From: Roseibium album
Lineage (GTDB): Bacteria > Pseudomonadota > Alphaproteobacteria > Rhizobiales > Stappiaceae
Direction: 5' to 3'
Length of the DNA: 64,000 nucleotides
Assembly (NCBI RefSeq): GCF_001404515.1
Contig: NZ_CXWE01000009.1
Location: 124,001-188,000, forward strand
Shown: positions 18,396 through 27,206 of the stretch, piece after piece
How positions within the stretch are numbered: the first letter of the stretch is position 1
How the letters are laid out: every line of letters begins with the position of its first letter
Position numbers and translations under genes: made by a program
The notes under the pieces: model-generated
What the model was told of the DNA's origin: nothing
Database searches by the model: none
Seen by the model: the letters and a program-made list of their open reading frames with translations, nothing else

Positions 18396-20027
18396 ATGAA
18401 AGCGACTGTTGACAGCCTCACCAAGGAGTATCACGAAAGCGGAGTTTGGTCCGATGTACCGCTGGATGAGCTCTTCAAGACAACCGCAGCACAGCATCCT
18501 GATCGGCTGGCCCTTGTCGATGCGCCGGACCGCGCGGCCTGGACCGGCGGCGAACCGCGCCGCTTGACCTATGCCGAAGCTGACCGGGAAATCGACCGGC
18601 TTGCCGCATTTTACAACACTGTCGGTCTGTCCGCAGACCATGTGATCGGCGTCCAGGCTCCCAACACTGTGGACACGGTCATCGCAGTTCTTGCGGCGCT
18701 GCGTGCGGACCTGATCGTTTCGCCTCTTCCATTGCACTGGCGGCAGAAAAATGTGCTGGAAGCCTTGAATTCCATCGGTGCAAAGGGGTTCATTGCCGCT
18801 GACAGGGTCGAGACGAGAGACGTCGGTACCGCCGCCCGGGACGTGGCTGCGGATTTGTTTTCGCTGCGTTTCGTTTTCGGTCTGGGCAAAGATGTTCCGG
18901 ACGGTTTGATCGAACTGGGACCGATGCTCGCGGAAATGGGAGACGGCCTTAGTTTCGTTACCCGTGACAGACCTGATCCGGCTGACCATACCGCAACAAT
19001 ATGCTGGAGCCGGAGCGGAGAAGAAAACGTACCTGTCAGCCGATGTCACAACCACTGGATTTCGGCTGCGCAGATGATCGTGAACGAAGCGGAGATTTCG
19101 GAAAACAGCACCATTCTGGTGCCTTATTCGCTCAGCGGACTGACGGGACTCGGGGCCGGACTTGTACCGTTTCTCATGACAGGCAGCACCTTGCACCTGC
19201 ACCATCCGACCTCTCTTGCCAATCTTGCAACACATGCCAATGACGTTGAAGCCGACATTGTCATGACGCCCGGGCCCCTCGCACAGACGCTCGATCGGAA
19301 GCTGGGCAGTACCAAAACGACCGTTCTTGCGGCGTGGAATATTTCAGCCCCACACCCGACAACGTTTGTTGCAAGACGTCGGCTCGTCGATGTTCACATA
19401 GCGGACGAATTTGCACTGGTTGCCAGAGCGAGAGGTCCTTCAGCGAAGATCAAGGCGACCGCCTTGGGAAAGCATAACGGGTCGATCGGGTGTGAAAACA
19501 GGCCAGCCCTTCTTGAAATAGCAGTCACCGAAGAGGGCGAGGCACAGACCCCTACCCTGCTCGTGAAAGGACCCATGGTCCCCGAGATCGGGTGGCGCAC
19601 GATCAACGGCGAACGGCGGCGTGTCCGCTGGGAGGGAACCGGGTATCTCAAGACCAACATCAAGGTTGATCTTGTCGACGACGGCATTGCCGGCTTCGGA
19701 ATTCCAGGTTCCTATGCCCTGGGTACCGGCAATCTTGAAACAATCGATGTGATCTATTCGAGTTATCCCGGGATTCGGGAAGCCGCTGCATTCATTGTCG
19801 AAGATCCAGTTCTTGGAGCCAGAATGTACGCAGCATTGGTCCCCGAGACTTCAAATGTCCCCGACGCTGCGTCCTTCTTTGCCTTTCTGGACGCGGATGG
19901 AGTGGATCTTGCGAAAATCCCGCATCGTGTCCTGATATTGCAATCGCTGCCACGCAATGCCGATGGAACGATCTGCAGGGAGAAACTGACCATGCGGACA
20001 CAACGGCTGCCCGCTGCGGTGGCCTAG
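18396..20027 (+). CDS. Adenylate-forming (ANL) superfamily protein with degenerate active site
   Basis: A 543-residue protein with the overall layout of acyl-CoA synthetases and NRPS adenylation domains. The N-terminal part has LTYAEADREIDRLAAFY and the GVQAPNTVDTVIAVLAALRAD segment. The C-terminal part has GIREAAAFIVEDPVLGARMYAALVPE and LPRNADG. The catalytic motifs are lost. The phosphate-binding TSGTTGxPKG region reads CWSRSGEENVPVSRCHNHW, the TGD motif is not recognisable, and the A10 lysine of the usual NxxGKI is Thr (NADGTICREKL). The frame is intact with normal codon use, so it is kept rather than decaying. It may bind an acyl ligand or scaffold a partner. An AAGGA site precedes its ATG, just after yejA. 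Confidence 0.8.
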   Translation: MKATVDSLTKEYHESGVWSDVPLDELFKTTAAQHPDRLALVDAPDRAAWTGGEPRRLTYAEADREIDRLAAFYNTVGLSADHVIGVQAPNTVDTVIAVLAALRADLIVSPLPLHWRQKNVLEALNSIGAKGFIAADRVETRDVGTAARDVAADLFSLRFVFGLGKDVPDGLIELGPMLAEMGDGLSFVTRDRPDPADHTATICWSRSGEENVPVSRCHNHWISAAQMIVNEAEISENSTILVPYSLSGLTGLGAGLVPFLMTGSTLHLHHPTSLANLATHANDVEADIVMTPGPLAQTLDRKLGSTKTTVLAAWNISAPHPTTFVARRRLVDVHIADEFALVARARGPSAKIKATALGKHNGSIGCENRPALLEIAVTEEGEAQTPTLLVKGPMVPEIGWRTINGERRRVRWEGTGYLKTNIKVDLVDDGIAGFGIPGSYALGTGNLETIDVIYSSYPGIREAAAFIVEDPVLGARMYAALVPETSNVPDAASFFAFLDADGVDLAKIPHRVLILQSLPRNADGTICREKLTMRTQRLPAAVA

Positions 20028-20142
20028 ACGGCGGTTTGGGTGGCGCAACTGGACAGACATCTATTGGTTGATCCAAAGCGGTCAGTCGGGGCATCATACC
20101 TCCGGCGGGAAATGTGCAATTTGCTCCAGGTGGGGACAGGGC

Positions 20143-21324
20143 ATGGATTATGAAACGTCGCTTTCGTGGCGTGGACCTTACTGGTATGCCGGGCGCCGGC
20201 CAAAACGCAACAGCAACGGTGACGCGCCCGAAGACCTGGACGTTGCGCTCCTCAATATGTTCGAGCGTGACGGTACTCCGCCTACAGCTCTGCCTGCTGC
20301 GATCGTTGTCGATATCAAGAACCTCATTGACGGCGACAATGAGGCCTTCTTTGACTGGCTCCAGCGGCATATCAGGGCTTTGCCATGCGATGTTCCGTTT
20401 TATATTCTGTCCGATGGAGACGACCTTATCCCCGACGGGCTTCAGGTGACCGCGATCATTGATCGGGTCGTCCCGGATGATGTCCTTCTGATGCTCATTT
20501 GTATCCACCAGCGCTCACTCATGCGCTCGGAGGAAGCGCAGCTCCGGCGGAAGGTATTTGGTCGCATACCCGATTTCGGGACAGCCCCTCACCACACCGG
20601 TTCCAGCAGCCTGATGGTGGTCGGCGTGAGCGGGCGCTTTCTGGAATGGCAGGATGCCAGCGATCAGAAGGTCGAGGTCGTCGGAGCATTTGACGGCAAG
20701 ATGGCGATGGAATTCATGTCCATGCGTGCATTTGATGCGGTGGTAATCGACGCGGCATTTGATGATGCAGTTGAATACATCCGCCAAATCAGAAGAGATG
20801 CCCGTTTTGCAGGACTACCTGTTCTTGCTGTTTGCGAGGGAGAAGAGGATTCCGCACTTTTGTTCCGTAACGGGGCATCCGACGTGATCGTGGGCGAGAA
20901 CCGCAAGGAAACTCTGGCGCGACGGATCACTTCGGCGATCCGCTTCGGCAAGCGGCGGCGCCTCGCGGACAGAATTCTTGCTGAAAGCCAGATGTGGCTC
21001 CGCCAGCAGATCACGGAAGGCGGGCTAAGCGCCGGCGAATACACAAACTATCTTGAAACATGCAGCAATGCCCTTGCGGTGCGTGGCCTGGATTTGTGGG
21101 AAATGCGTCTTCAACCGGAAAGTTTCGGACTTGAAGTGTCTTCTGCGGATGAACTGGACGAAATTCACACAACGCTCCTGTCGATTGCGGATGCAACCAG
21201 CCGGGATGAGGACCTTGTCTGCCTGGTGAAGGACCTTGGGCCCGTCGCCGTGCTGAAAAACGAGGCCGGGACCGTGCGTCTGCAAAAGCGCATCAGCTCC
21301 ATCCTGACCCATACAGTACGCTGA
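20143..21324 (+). CDS. Tandem receiver-like domain protein
   Basis: Cytoplasmic signalling-type protein of 393 residues. The first about 130 residues look like a receiver fold without clear acidic pocket (LPAAIVVDIKNLIDG, VPFYILSDGDD). Residues about 155-285 look like a second receiver, with an aspartate in the phosphoacceptor position (FDAVVIDAAFDDAVEYI) and LPVLAVCEGEEDSALLFRNGASDVIV. The usual Lys-Pro after GASD is missing. The last about 100 residues resemble the approach to a GGDEF domain (RRLADRILAE) but contain no GGDEF motif. The layout recalls a PleD-like protein without an output enzyme. ATG at 20143 follows GGGGACAGG. The role is unknown. Confidence 0.65.
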   Translation: MDYETSLSWRGPYWYAGRRPKRNSNGDAPEDLDVALLNMFERDGTPPTALPAAIVVDIKNLIDGDNEAFFDWLQRHIRALPCDVPFYILSDGDDLIPDGLQVTAIIDRVVPDDVLLMLICIHQRSLMRSEEAQLRRKVFGRIPDFGTAPHHTGSSSLMVVGVSGRFLEWQDASDQKVEVVGAFDGKMAMEFMSMRAFDAVVIDAAFDDAVEYIRQIRRDARFAGLPVLAVCEGEEDSALLFRNGASDVIVGENRKETLARRITSAIRFGKRRRLADRILAESQMWLRQQITEGGLSAGEYTNYLETCSNALAVRGLDLWEMRLQPESFGLEVSSADELDEIHTTLLSIADATSRDEDLVCLVKDLGPVAVLKNEAGTVRLQKRISSILTHTVR

Positions 21325-21397
21325 ACGGCGGATTGGACTTGGAAACCTGACAGAAAGCTCTAACTTGTTGGTTCAAGACACAACAAACGGCCCATTC

Positions 21398-22072
21398 ATG
21401 AACGCAACTCCTCCACTAACTGTCGACGTCGTCTCCGATGTCATGTGCCCCTGGTGTTTCATAGGTAAAAGACGGCTGGAGACTGCACTCCGGTCTGTTC
21501 CTCAGTTGAATGTTGATGTGCGCTGGCACCCATTCCAACTTGATGCAACCCTGCCAAAATCAGGCAAGGACCGTCAGCAGTATCTCGACGACAAATTCGG
21601 CGGCAAGGAAAATGCTGATGCCGTTTACAGTCGCATAAAGGAAACCGGTGCGGAGGAAGGCATCAATTTCGCCTTCGACAAAATCAAACTGTCGCCGAAC
21701 ACGCTGGACAGTCACCGGCTGATTCTCTGGTCGCGGTCCGACAATGTTCAAAGCGACGTCGTCGAGCGATTGTTCAAGGCATATTTTCTGGATGGTGAAG
21801 ATTTGACCAAAGCGGCTACGCTTGTCCGGATTTCGGAAGAAGCCGGTATGCAATCCGATCTAGTCGAACAGTTGCTGGAAACAGAGACCGACCTGGACAA
21901 AACGGAAGCTCAGATCACAAGGGCGAGCGAGTCTGGAATATCAGGCGTGCCTTGCTTCATTATTGACGGCAGATTCGTGCTGGCCGGTGCGGAAAAACCG
22001 GAAACCATCGCGGCGGCGTTGCAGCATGCGGAGGAAACCCGGACAGATCCCGAAGCGGAACAGTCAGGCTGA
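21398..22072 (+). CDS. DsbA-family oxidoreductase, FrnE-like
   Basis: Thioredoxin-fold protein of the FrnE/polyketide isomerase branch of DsbA. The 224-residue product has the redox motif CPWC early on (DVMCPWCFIGKRRLE) and the cis-proline region SGVPCFIIDGRFVLAGA near the C terminus, with the helical insert between. There is no signal peptide, so it is probably cytoplasmic. The start is uncertain: ATG at 21398 (MNATPPLTV) gives a family-like N terminus, while a TTG at 21365 adds eleven residues; neither has a strong ribosome site. A terminator follows at 22101. Confidence 0.87.
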   Translation: MNATPPLTVDVVSDVMCPWCFIGKRRLETALRSVPQLNVDVRWHPFQLDATLPKSGKDRQQYLDDKFGGKENADAVYSRIKETGAEEGINFAFDKIKLSPNTLDSHRLILWSRSDNVQSDVVERLFKAYFLDGEDLTKAATLVRISEEAGMQSDLVEQLLETETDLDKTEAQITRASESGISGVPCFIIDGRFVLAGAEKPETIAAALQHAEETRTDPEAEQSG

Positions 22073-22100
22073 CGTAATTCGCGCAACGATACAAAAGACA

Positions 22101-22130
22101 AAGCCCCGCCAGATCGGCGGGGCTTTTCTT
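22101..22130. terminator. Bidirectional rho-independent terminator
   Basis: The arms AAGCCCCGCC and GGCGGGGCTT form a perfect ten-base stem with a five-base loop, followed by a T-rich tail. It separates the convergent FrnE-like gene and eno. Confidence 0.92.
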
Positions 22131-22152
22131 TGAACAAGGATTAGAAGGAAAG

Positions 22153-23427
22153 TCAGCCTTTCAGGATAGACTGGCCGGCATAGATTGCCTGAGGACCCAG
22201 TTCTTCCTCGATCCGGATAAGCTGGTTGTATTTTGCCAACCTGTCTGAACGTGCCAGGGAACCTGTCTTGATCTGTCCGCAATTGGTTGCAACCGCAAGA
22301 TCGGAGATGGTCGAATCTTCTGTTTCACCGGAGCGGTGCGACATGACGGCGGTGTAGGCAGCCTTATGAGCGGTTTCCACCGCGTCCAGAGTTTCCGACA
22401 GTGTGCCGATCTGGTTGACCTTGATCAGGATCGAGTTGGCAACGCCCAGATCAATGCCCTTGCGCAGACGTTCGGAGTTGGTCACGAAGAGATCATCGCC
22501 GACGAGCTGGCATTTGTTGCCGATCAGGTCGGTGGTTGCTTTCCAGCCGTCCCAGTCGTCCTCGGCAAGACCATCCTCGATGGAGATGATCGGATATCGG
22601 GACACAAGGTCGCCAAGGTATTTAGCCATTTCCTCAGGCGCCAGTGACCTGCCTTCACCTTCAAGGACATACTTGCCGTCCTTGAAGAACTCCGTCGATG
22701 CGGCATCAAGAGCCAGGTACATGTCTTCGCCAGGTTTGTAACCGGCAGTCTCGATCGCTTTCATGACGAAACCGATTGCCGCGTCTGTCGATTCAAGATT
22801 GGGGGCAAATCCCCCCTCGTCGCCAACATTGGTATTGTGACCGGCAGAACTCAGGGCTTTTTTCAGGGTGTGAAAAACCTCTGTTCCCATGCGTACGGCT
22901 TCGGAAAGCGATTCAGCCCCCACCGGCATGATCATGAATTCCTGGAAGTCGATCGGATTGTCCGCATGGGCGCCACCGTTGATGATGTTCATCATCGGTA
23001 CCGGAAGTGTCCTGGCTGACGTACCGCCGACATAGCGATAAAGCGGCAGGCCCGATGCCTGTGCCGCAGCTCTTGCAACGGCCAGCGAAACACCCAGGAT
23101 GGCGTTGGCGCCGATACGGGCCTTGTTGCTTGTGCCATCCAGATCAATCATTGCCTGATCGATCTGCAGCTGGTCTTCCGCTTCCAGACCCCCGACGGTT
23201 TCGAAGATCTCACCGTTCACCGCATCGACAGCCTTCTGGACGCCCTTGCCCATGTAGCGGTCACCGCCATCGCGAAGTTCTACCGCTTCATGCGCACCGG
23301 TCGACGCACCGGAGGGAACCGCAGCGCGTCCAAAAGATCCGTCTTCCAGAAAGACATCGACTTCAACGGTCGGGTTGCCACGGCTGTCGAATATTTGACG
23401 TCCGACGATATCGATAATAGCGGTCAT
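22153..23427 (-). CDS. eno: Enolase
   Basis: Glycolytic enzyme interconverting 2-phosphoglycerate and phosphoenolpyruvate in the cytoplasm; it also takes part in RNA degradosomes in some bacteria. The 424-residue product has all family marks: GRAAVPSGASTGAHEAVELRD, NVGDEGGFAPN, the metal-binding SIEDGLAED, QLVGDDLFVTN and the C-terminal signature LIKVNQIGTLSETL and SHRSGETED. The start follows GGGAG at good distance. It lies 136 bases downstream of kdsA on the same strand; the gap contains a short palindrome at 23518-23533 but no clear terminator. Confidence 0.98.
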   Translation of the reverse strand: MTAIIDIVGRQIFDSRGNPTVEVDVFLEDGSFGRAAVPSGASTGAHEAVELRDGGDRYMGKGVQKAVDAVNGEIFETVGGLEAEDQLQIDQAMIDLDGTSNKARIGANAILGVSLAVARAAAQASGLPLYRYVGGTSARTLPVPMMNIINGGAHADNPIDFQEFMIMPVGAESLSEAVRMGTEVFHTLKKALSSAGHNTNVGDEGGFAPNLESTDAAIGFVMKAIETAGYKPGEDMYLALDAASTEFFKDGKYVLEGEGRSLAPEEMAKYLGDLVSRYPIISIEDGLAEDDWDGWKATTDLIGNKCQLVGDDLFVTNSERLRKGIDLGVANSILIKVNQIGTLSETLDAVETAHKAAYTAVMSHRSGETEDSTISDLAVATNCGQIKTGSLARSDRLAKYNQLIRIEEELGPQAIYAGQSILKG

Positions 23428-23563
23428 GGAAAGAACTCCCTTGTCGCATGGACCTTAAGTGATTGCGCACTGGCGGATTTGCCCGCGCACTCCGTGCCGA
23501 TTGACCGGCGATTAACCTGGGGCACATGCCCCATTTTGAACGCGCACGCAGCGCGGATGTATT

Positions 23564-24409
23564 CTAATTTGTGGCGGATGCCGGTTTTACCACGGTGTCG
23601 ATTGCCTTGAGCTGCCTGAGCAATGCTTCTAGTTCATGCATAGGAACCATGTTCGGGCCATCTGAAGGTGCCTTGTCCGGATCCGGATGCGTTTCAATGA
23701 AAAGTCCTGCGATACCGACCGCAACTGCGGCCCTGGAAAGAACGGGAACCATGGTCCGGTCGCCACCTGTGGAGGCACCCTGCCCGCCGGGTTGCTGAAC
23801 CGAATGGGTCGCATCGAATATGACCGGCGCACCGGTCTCTGCCATGATAGGCAAGGCACGCATGTCGCTGACGAGCGTGTTATAGCCGAAACTGGCGCCA
23901 CGCTCGGTCAGCAGAACGTTCGGGTTTCCGGATTCCGTAACCTTGGCAAGGACGTTTTTCATGTCCCATGGGGCCAGAAACTGACCCTTTTTGACGTTTA
24001 CTGTCTTGCCCGTTTTTGCTGCAGCAACCAGAAGATCAGTCTGTCTGCAGAGAAATGCCGGAATTTGCAGAATATCGACAACTTCTCCAACCGGAGCGCA
24101 TTGCTCAGCGTTATGAACGTCGGTGACAACCGGCATGCCGAAGGTTTCCCGGATTTCTGCAAATATTGGCAGCGCCTCACGCAACCCTACGCCGCGCCCA
24201 CCAGAAAGAGACGTTCTGTTGGCCTTGTCAAAAGACGACTTGTAGACGGTCGCTATGCCAACCTTCTGTGTAATTTCCCTGATTGCTGCTGCGCATTCCA
24301 GAGCATGGTTGCGACTCTCAAGTGCGCAAGGCCCGGCGATGAGGCTTACTGGTGCATCATTCTGGAATGTTACGTTCCCGACTATAACTTCGCGGTTCGC
24401 CTCGGTCAT
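23564..24409 (-). CDS. kdsA: 3-deoxy-8-phosphooctulonate synthase (metal-dependent class)
   Basis: Makes KDO-8-phosphate from phosphoenolpyruvate and arabinose-5-phosphate for the inner core of lipopolysaccharide. The 281-residue product has SLIAGPCALES, YKSSFDKANRTS, FGMPVVTDVHN, DATHSVQQPGG and ETHPDPDKAPSDGPN. The cysteine in AGPCALES, with the His, Glu and Asp in the later motifs, marks the metal-dependent class; the E. coli type has Asn in that place. A clear AGGTGAT ribosome site precedes the ATG. It is divergent from galU, another envelope-precursor gene. Confidence 0.97.
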   Translation of the reverse strand: MTEANREVIVGNVTFQNDAPVSLIAGPCALESRNHALECAAAIREITQKVGIATVYKSSFDKANRTSLSGGRGVGLREALPIFAEIRETFGMPVVTDVHNAEQCAPVGEVVDILQIPAFLCRQTDLLVAAAKTGKTVNVKKGQFLAPWDMKNVLAKVTESGNPNVLLTERGASFGYNTLVSDMRALPIMAETGAPVIFDATHSVQQPGGQGASTGGDRTMVPVLSRAAVAVGIAGLFIETHPDPDKAPSDGPNMVPMHELEALLRQLKAIDTVVKPASATN

Positions 24410-24789
24410 TGATCACCTTGCTTCATCAGACAGCCGTCAGCTGCCATTGCCTGCGCTATTTTGCCCCGCAGCATTTTCGGGTGTTCCATAGCGTTCTTTT
24501 GTTCAAGCTGCAACTCTCTGGTTTCTGCTGCTCAGATATCGATTTAAATCGATTGAATTGCATATTTTTGCCAACCCGCCCCCGATTATCACAAGACTTC
24601 CATCTTTGCGTGAGACGATCGTTGCGTTACAGGACCGGAAGGCGGCAATTGGAAATTTAACCAGGATGCAAATTTTAGCGCCTATCGTCCTTTGTATACC
24701 CGGTCAGAACCCTGAGTTTATTGTTGTGTTTATTTATTCGTGACAGATGGATGTAGAAATCTCTGTAAATTGGAGTTGGAAGGCCTGAA
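24410..24789. other. 380-base divergent intergenic region between kdsA and galU
   Basis: No gene is seen here. The stretch is more AT-rich than its surroundings, as expected for a divergent promoter region, and contains a 16-base perfect palindrome (listed separately). No promoter could be fixed by eye. Confidence 0.7.
24538..24553. promoter_or_regulatory. 16-base perfect palindrome, possible operator
   Basis: ATCGATTTAAATCGAT is fully self-complementary and lies between the divergent starts of kdsA (129 bases away) and galU (237 bases away). The size and symmetry fit a dimeric repressor site. The binding protein is unknown. Confidence 0.4.
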
Positions 24790-25683
24790 ATGAACAAGCC
24801 CATTCGCAAAGCCGTTTTGCCTGTTGCCGGTCTTGGCACCAGATTCTTGCCGGCAACCAAGGCGGTCCCCAAGGAAATGCTGACGATCGTGGATCGGCCG
24901 ATTATCCAGTATGTCGTTGATGAGGCCCGAGCAGCAGGTATTGAACACATCGTCTTTGTAACGGGTCGCAACAAGCACGTAATCGAAGATCACTTCGACA
25001 TGGCTTATGAGCTGGAAGATACGCTGAGAGCGCGCAACAAGGCAGCTGCGCTTGAACTGCTTGAAAAACACAGACCTCAGCCCGGATCAACCAGCTTTAC
25101 CCGTCAGCAGGCTCCCCTGGGGCTCGGACACGCAATCTGGTGCTCCCGGGATATTATCGGAGATGAACCATTTGCGATTCTTCTTCCCGATGTGATCATC
25201 AAGTCCAAAGTTAGTTGTCTTCGGCAAATGGTTGATCTTTATGAGAAAACCGGTGGAAACATCATTGCTGTGGAAGAAGTGCCTGACGATCAGACTCATC
25301 AGTATGGCATCGTCGAGCTTGCAGAGCAGATCAACGACAAATCGAGCCGCATTTCGAACATGGTGGAAAAGCCGGCACCCGGCACCGCACCTTCCAACCT
25401 GATGATTACCGGGCGATACATCCTGCAACCTGAAATTTTCGACCTGCTCTCCAGCCAGGGGCAAGGCGCCGGTGGCGAGATTCAGCTGACCGACAGCATG
25501 ATTTCGTTGATGTCGAATCAGAGTTTCTCCTCACTCAAATTCGAGGGCCGCAGCTACGATTGCGGTAACAAACCGGGTTTCCTGAGTGCCAATATCGCCT
25601 TTGGAATGGATGATCCTGCCCTGGCCCAGGAGCTAGTTCCGTTCATGCAGGAGATGCTTCAACATCCTGTCGCTGCGGAATAG
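24790..25683 (+). CDS. galU: UTP-glucose-1-phosphate uridylyltransferase
   Basis: Makes UDP-glucose from UTP and glucose-1-phosphate for lipopolysaccharide, exopolysaccharide and cyclic glucans. The 297-residue product opens with AVLPVAGLGTRFLPATKAVPKEML, the nucleotidyltransferase motif. It also has IIQYVVDEARAAGIEHIVFV, EPFAILLPD and MVEKPAPGTAPSNL, all typical of bacterial GalU. A GGAAGG ribosome site lies before the ATG. A stem-loop terminator follows at 25730. Confidence 0.97.
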   Translation: MNKPIRKAVLPVAGLGTRFLPATKAVPKEMLTIVDRPIIQYVVDEARAAGIEHIVFVTGRNKHVIEDHFDMAYELEDTLRARNKAAALELLEKHRPQPGSTSFTRQQAPLGLGHAIWCSRDIIGDEPFAILLPDVIIKSKVSCLRQMVDLYEKTGGNIIAVEEVPDDQTHQYGIVELAEQINDKSSRISNMVEKPAPGTAPSNLMITGRYILQPEIFDLLSSQGQGAGGEIQLTDSMISLMSNQSFSSLKFEGRSYDCGNKPGFLSANIAFGMDDPALAQELVPFMQEMLQHPVAAE

Positions 25684-25729
25684 CAGTTGAAAATGGACAA
25701 GTGATCACTTTACCGCACTGATATTTGCC

Positions 25730-25766
25730 GGACCGGGTCTGACCAAGATCCGGTCCAATTGTTTTC
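25730..25766 (+). terminator. Rho-independent terminator after galU
   Basis: Arms GGACCGGGTC and GATCCGGTCC form a ten-base stem with one G-T pair and a seven-base loop, followed by a T-rich stretch ending in GTTTT. Confidence 0.75.
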
Positions 25767-25833
25767 ATGAATTCAAACGCCTTACGAAATTTTTCGCTGT
25801 TCGTACAACGCGTAAGCGTAGACAGGGGGCAAG

Positions 25834-26547
25834 GTGAAGAAAAACTTTCTCATTGTCGGTGGCACTTCTGGAATCGGCCTGCAACTTGCCAAAATTTATC
25901 TCGACGAAGGACACACCGTCTGCGTGACGGGGCGCAAACGTCCCGATCTGACCAAGGCCAGTTTTCAGAAATTCGAGATAACCAGAGACACGGCCAAGCT
26001 GGCACAAGATACTGATCGGGTTCTCTCCCGACTTGGGACCGTCCATACGCTCATTTATGCTGCGGGATTTCTTCAAAGGGGACGTATCGACGCACTTGGC
26101 GACGAAGATCTCGAAAGTATGGTCAACGTTGGCGTTTTGGCACCCATGATGTTGATTCAGCGTCTCAAAAGGCGATCGCAGTGGCCGCTGAAGATAATGC
26201 TCATCACCTCAAGCTCGCAATATACGCCGAGGGAACTTGAACCGGCCTATTGCGCAACCAAATCAGCTTTGGGAATGCTTGGTGCGTCACTGGTCAGGGA
26301 CAAAGCGCTCGGAAAGGTTCTGGTTGCCGCTCCTTCCGGGGTCAGAACACCGTTCTGGGAGGGAACCGACGAAGATACGGACACCATGCTCGAACCTGCC
26401 TGGGTTGCGGAACGGATTGTCGAGCTTTCAGGTGGTGCCTTCAAGTACAAGTACGCCAAGATATTGCGCGATCCGGCCAGGGTGGAGATCGTTGAATGCC
26501 TGAACAACGACATGAAACCGATACAGGCACTCCCGCAGCATCCCTGA
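25834..26547 (+). CDS. Short-chain dehydrogenase/reductase
   Basis: NAD(P)-dependent oxidoreductase of the SDR superfamily. The 237-residue product has the cofactor motif VGGTSGIGLQLA near residue 6, the YAAG segment (LIYAAGFLQRG), the active-site Ser in ITSSSQYTP and the YxxxK motif as YCATK. It starts with GTG after a GGGGG ribosome site. The substrate is unknown. It stands alone between galU and a DUF4864 gene on the same strand. Confidence 0.9.
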   Translation: MKKNFLIVGGTSGIGLQLAKIYLDEGHTVCVTGRKRPDLTKASFQKFEITRDTAKLAQDTDRVLSRLGTVHTLIYAAGFLQRGRIDALGDEDLESMVNVGVLAPMMLIQRLKRRSQWPLKIMLITSSSQYTPRELEPAYCATKSALGMLGASLVRDKALGKVLVAAPSGVRTPFWEGTDEDTDTMLEPAWVAERIVELSGGAFKYKYAKILRDPARVEIVECLNNDMKPIQALPQHP

Positions 26548-26752
26548 CAACGCTCCGGATCCAGCAATTCCAACGAACGACAATCCCAATTGCCTCAGGA
26601 CGGTCAACGTTTCTGATTGAGCATGTAATGCAGAACCGGCCTCTGCCCGATCGCAGGCGTCCGCTCCTATCCGGGATAATATGACTGTCCACCAATCCAA
26701 AATCGCGATTTTGCCGTACACTTTCAGAGTTTCTGAGAGAGAGGCAGCGATC

Positions 26753-27187
26753 ATGGCGAGATTTCGTTTCTGGAAAACAATGGTGAGTGCGGCGGTCCTG
26801 ACAGTGTTTTCGCTGGGGCCGACGGTCGCAGAAGAAACGCTCGACAGCAACGCGTTTCAGCGCATTATCAAGAACCAGATGAACGCTTTTGCAGCCGGAA
26901 ATGCCAAAACGGCATATTCCTTTGCGACAAATTCGCTGCAACAGAAGTTTCAGTCGCCGGAACTCTTCATGGAAATGGTTCGGCAAGGCTATCAGCCGGT
27001 CTACAATCCAAAAAGTGTCACGTTCGGACAGTCCAAAATTACCAAATTCGGACCGACGCAAGAGGTCCATGTTGTCGGGCCAAAAGGAAAGAACTGGCTC
27101 GTACTCTACAGTTTCGAACAGCAGGAAGACGGCAGTTGGCGGATCTCAGGCTGCTATCTGACCAAGTCGGACGGTCTTGCCGCCTAG
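26753..27187 (+). CDS. DUF4864-domain exported protein
   Basis: Probable periplasmic protein of unknown function. The 144-residue product has a signal peptide (basic start, then MVSAAVLTVFSLGPTVAEE). A NTF2/SnoaL-like domain follows: IIKNQMNAFAAGNAKTAYSFA, FMEMVRQGYQPVYNPKSVTF and a C-terminal WRISGCYLTKSDGLAA. These match the DUF4864 family found widely in alphaproteobacteria. ATG at 26753 follows a purine-rich GAGAGAGAGG. An in-frame start at 26681 would hide the signal peptide. It is convergent with tgt, 20 bases apart, with no obvious hairpin between. Confidence 0.82.
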   Translation: MARFRFWKTMVSAAVLTVFSLGPTVAEETLDSNAFQRIIKNQMNAFAAGNAKTAYSFATNSLQQKFQSPELFMEMVRQGYQPVYNPKSVTFGQSKITKFGPTQEVHVVGPKGKNWLVLYSFEQQEDGSWRISGCYLTKSDGLAA

Positions 27188-27206
27188 GATATCCAGGTAG
27201 CGTTAC

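Noticed and set aside
23518..23533. TGGGGCACATGCCCCA palindrome between eno and kdsA
   Set aside because: The loop is too short for a good hairpin and no T run follows on the minus strand, so it is not called a terminator; it could be an operator but has no support.
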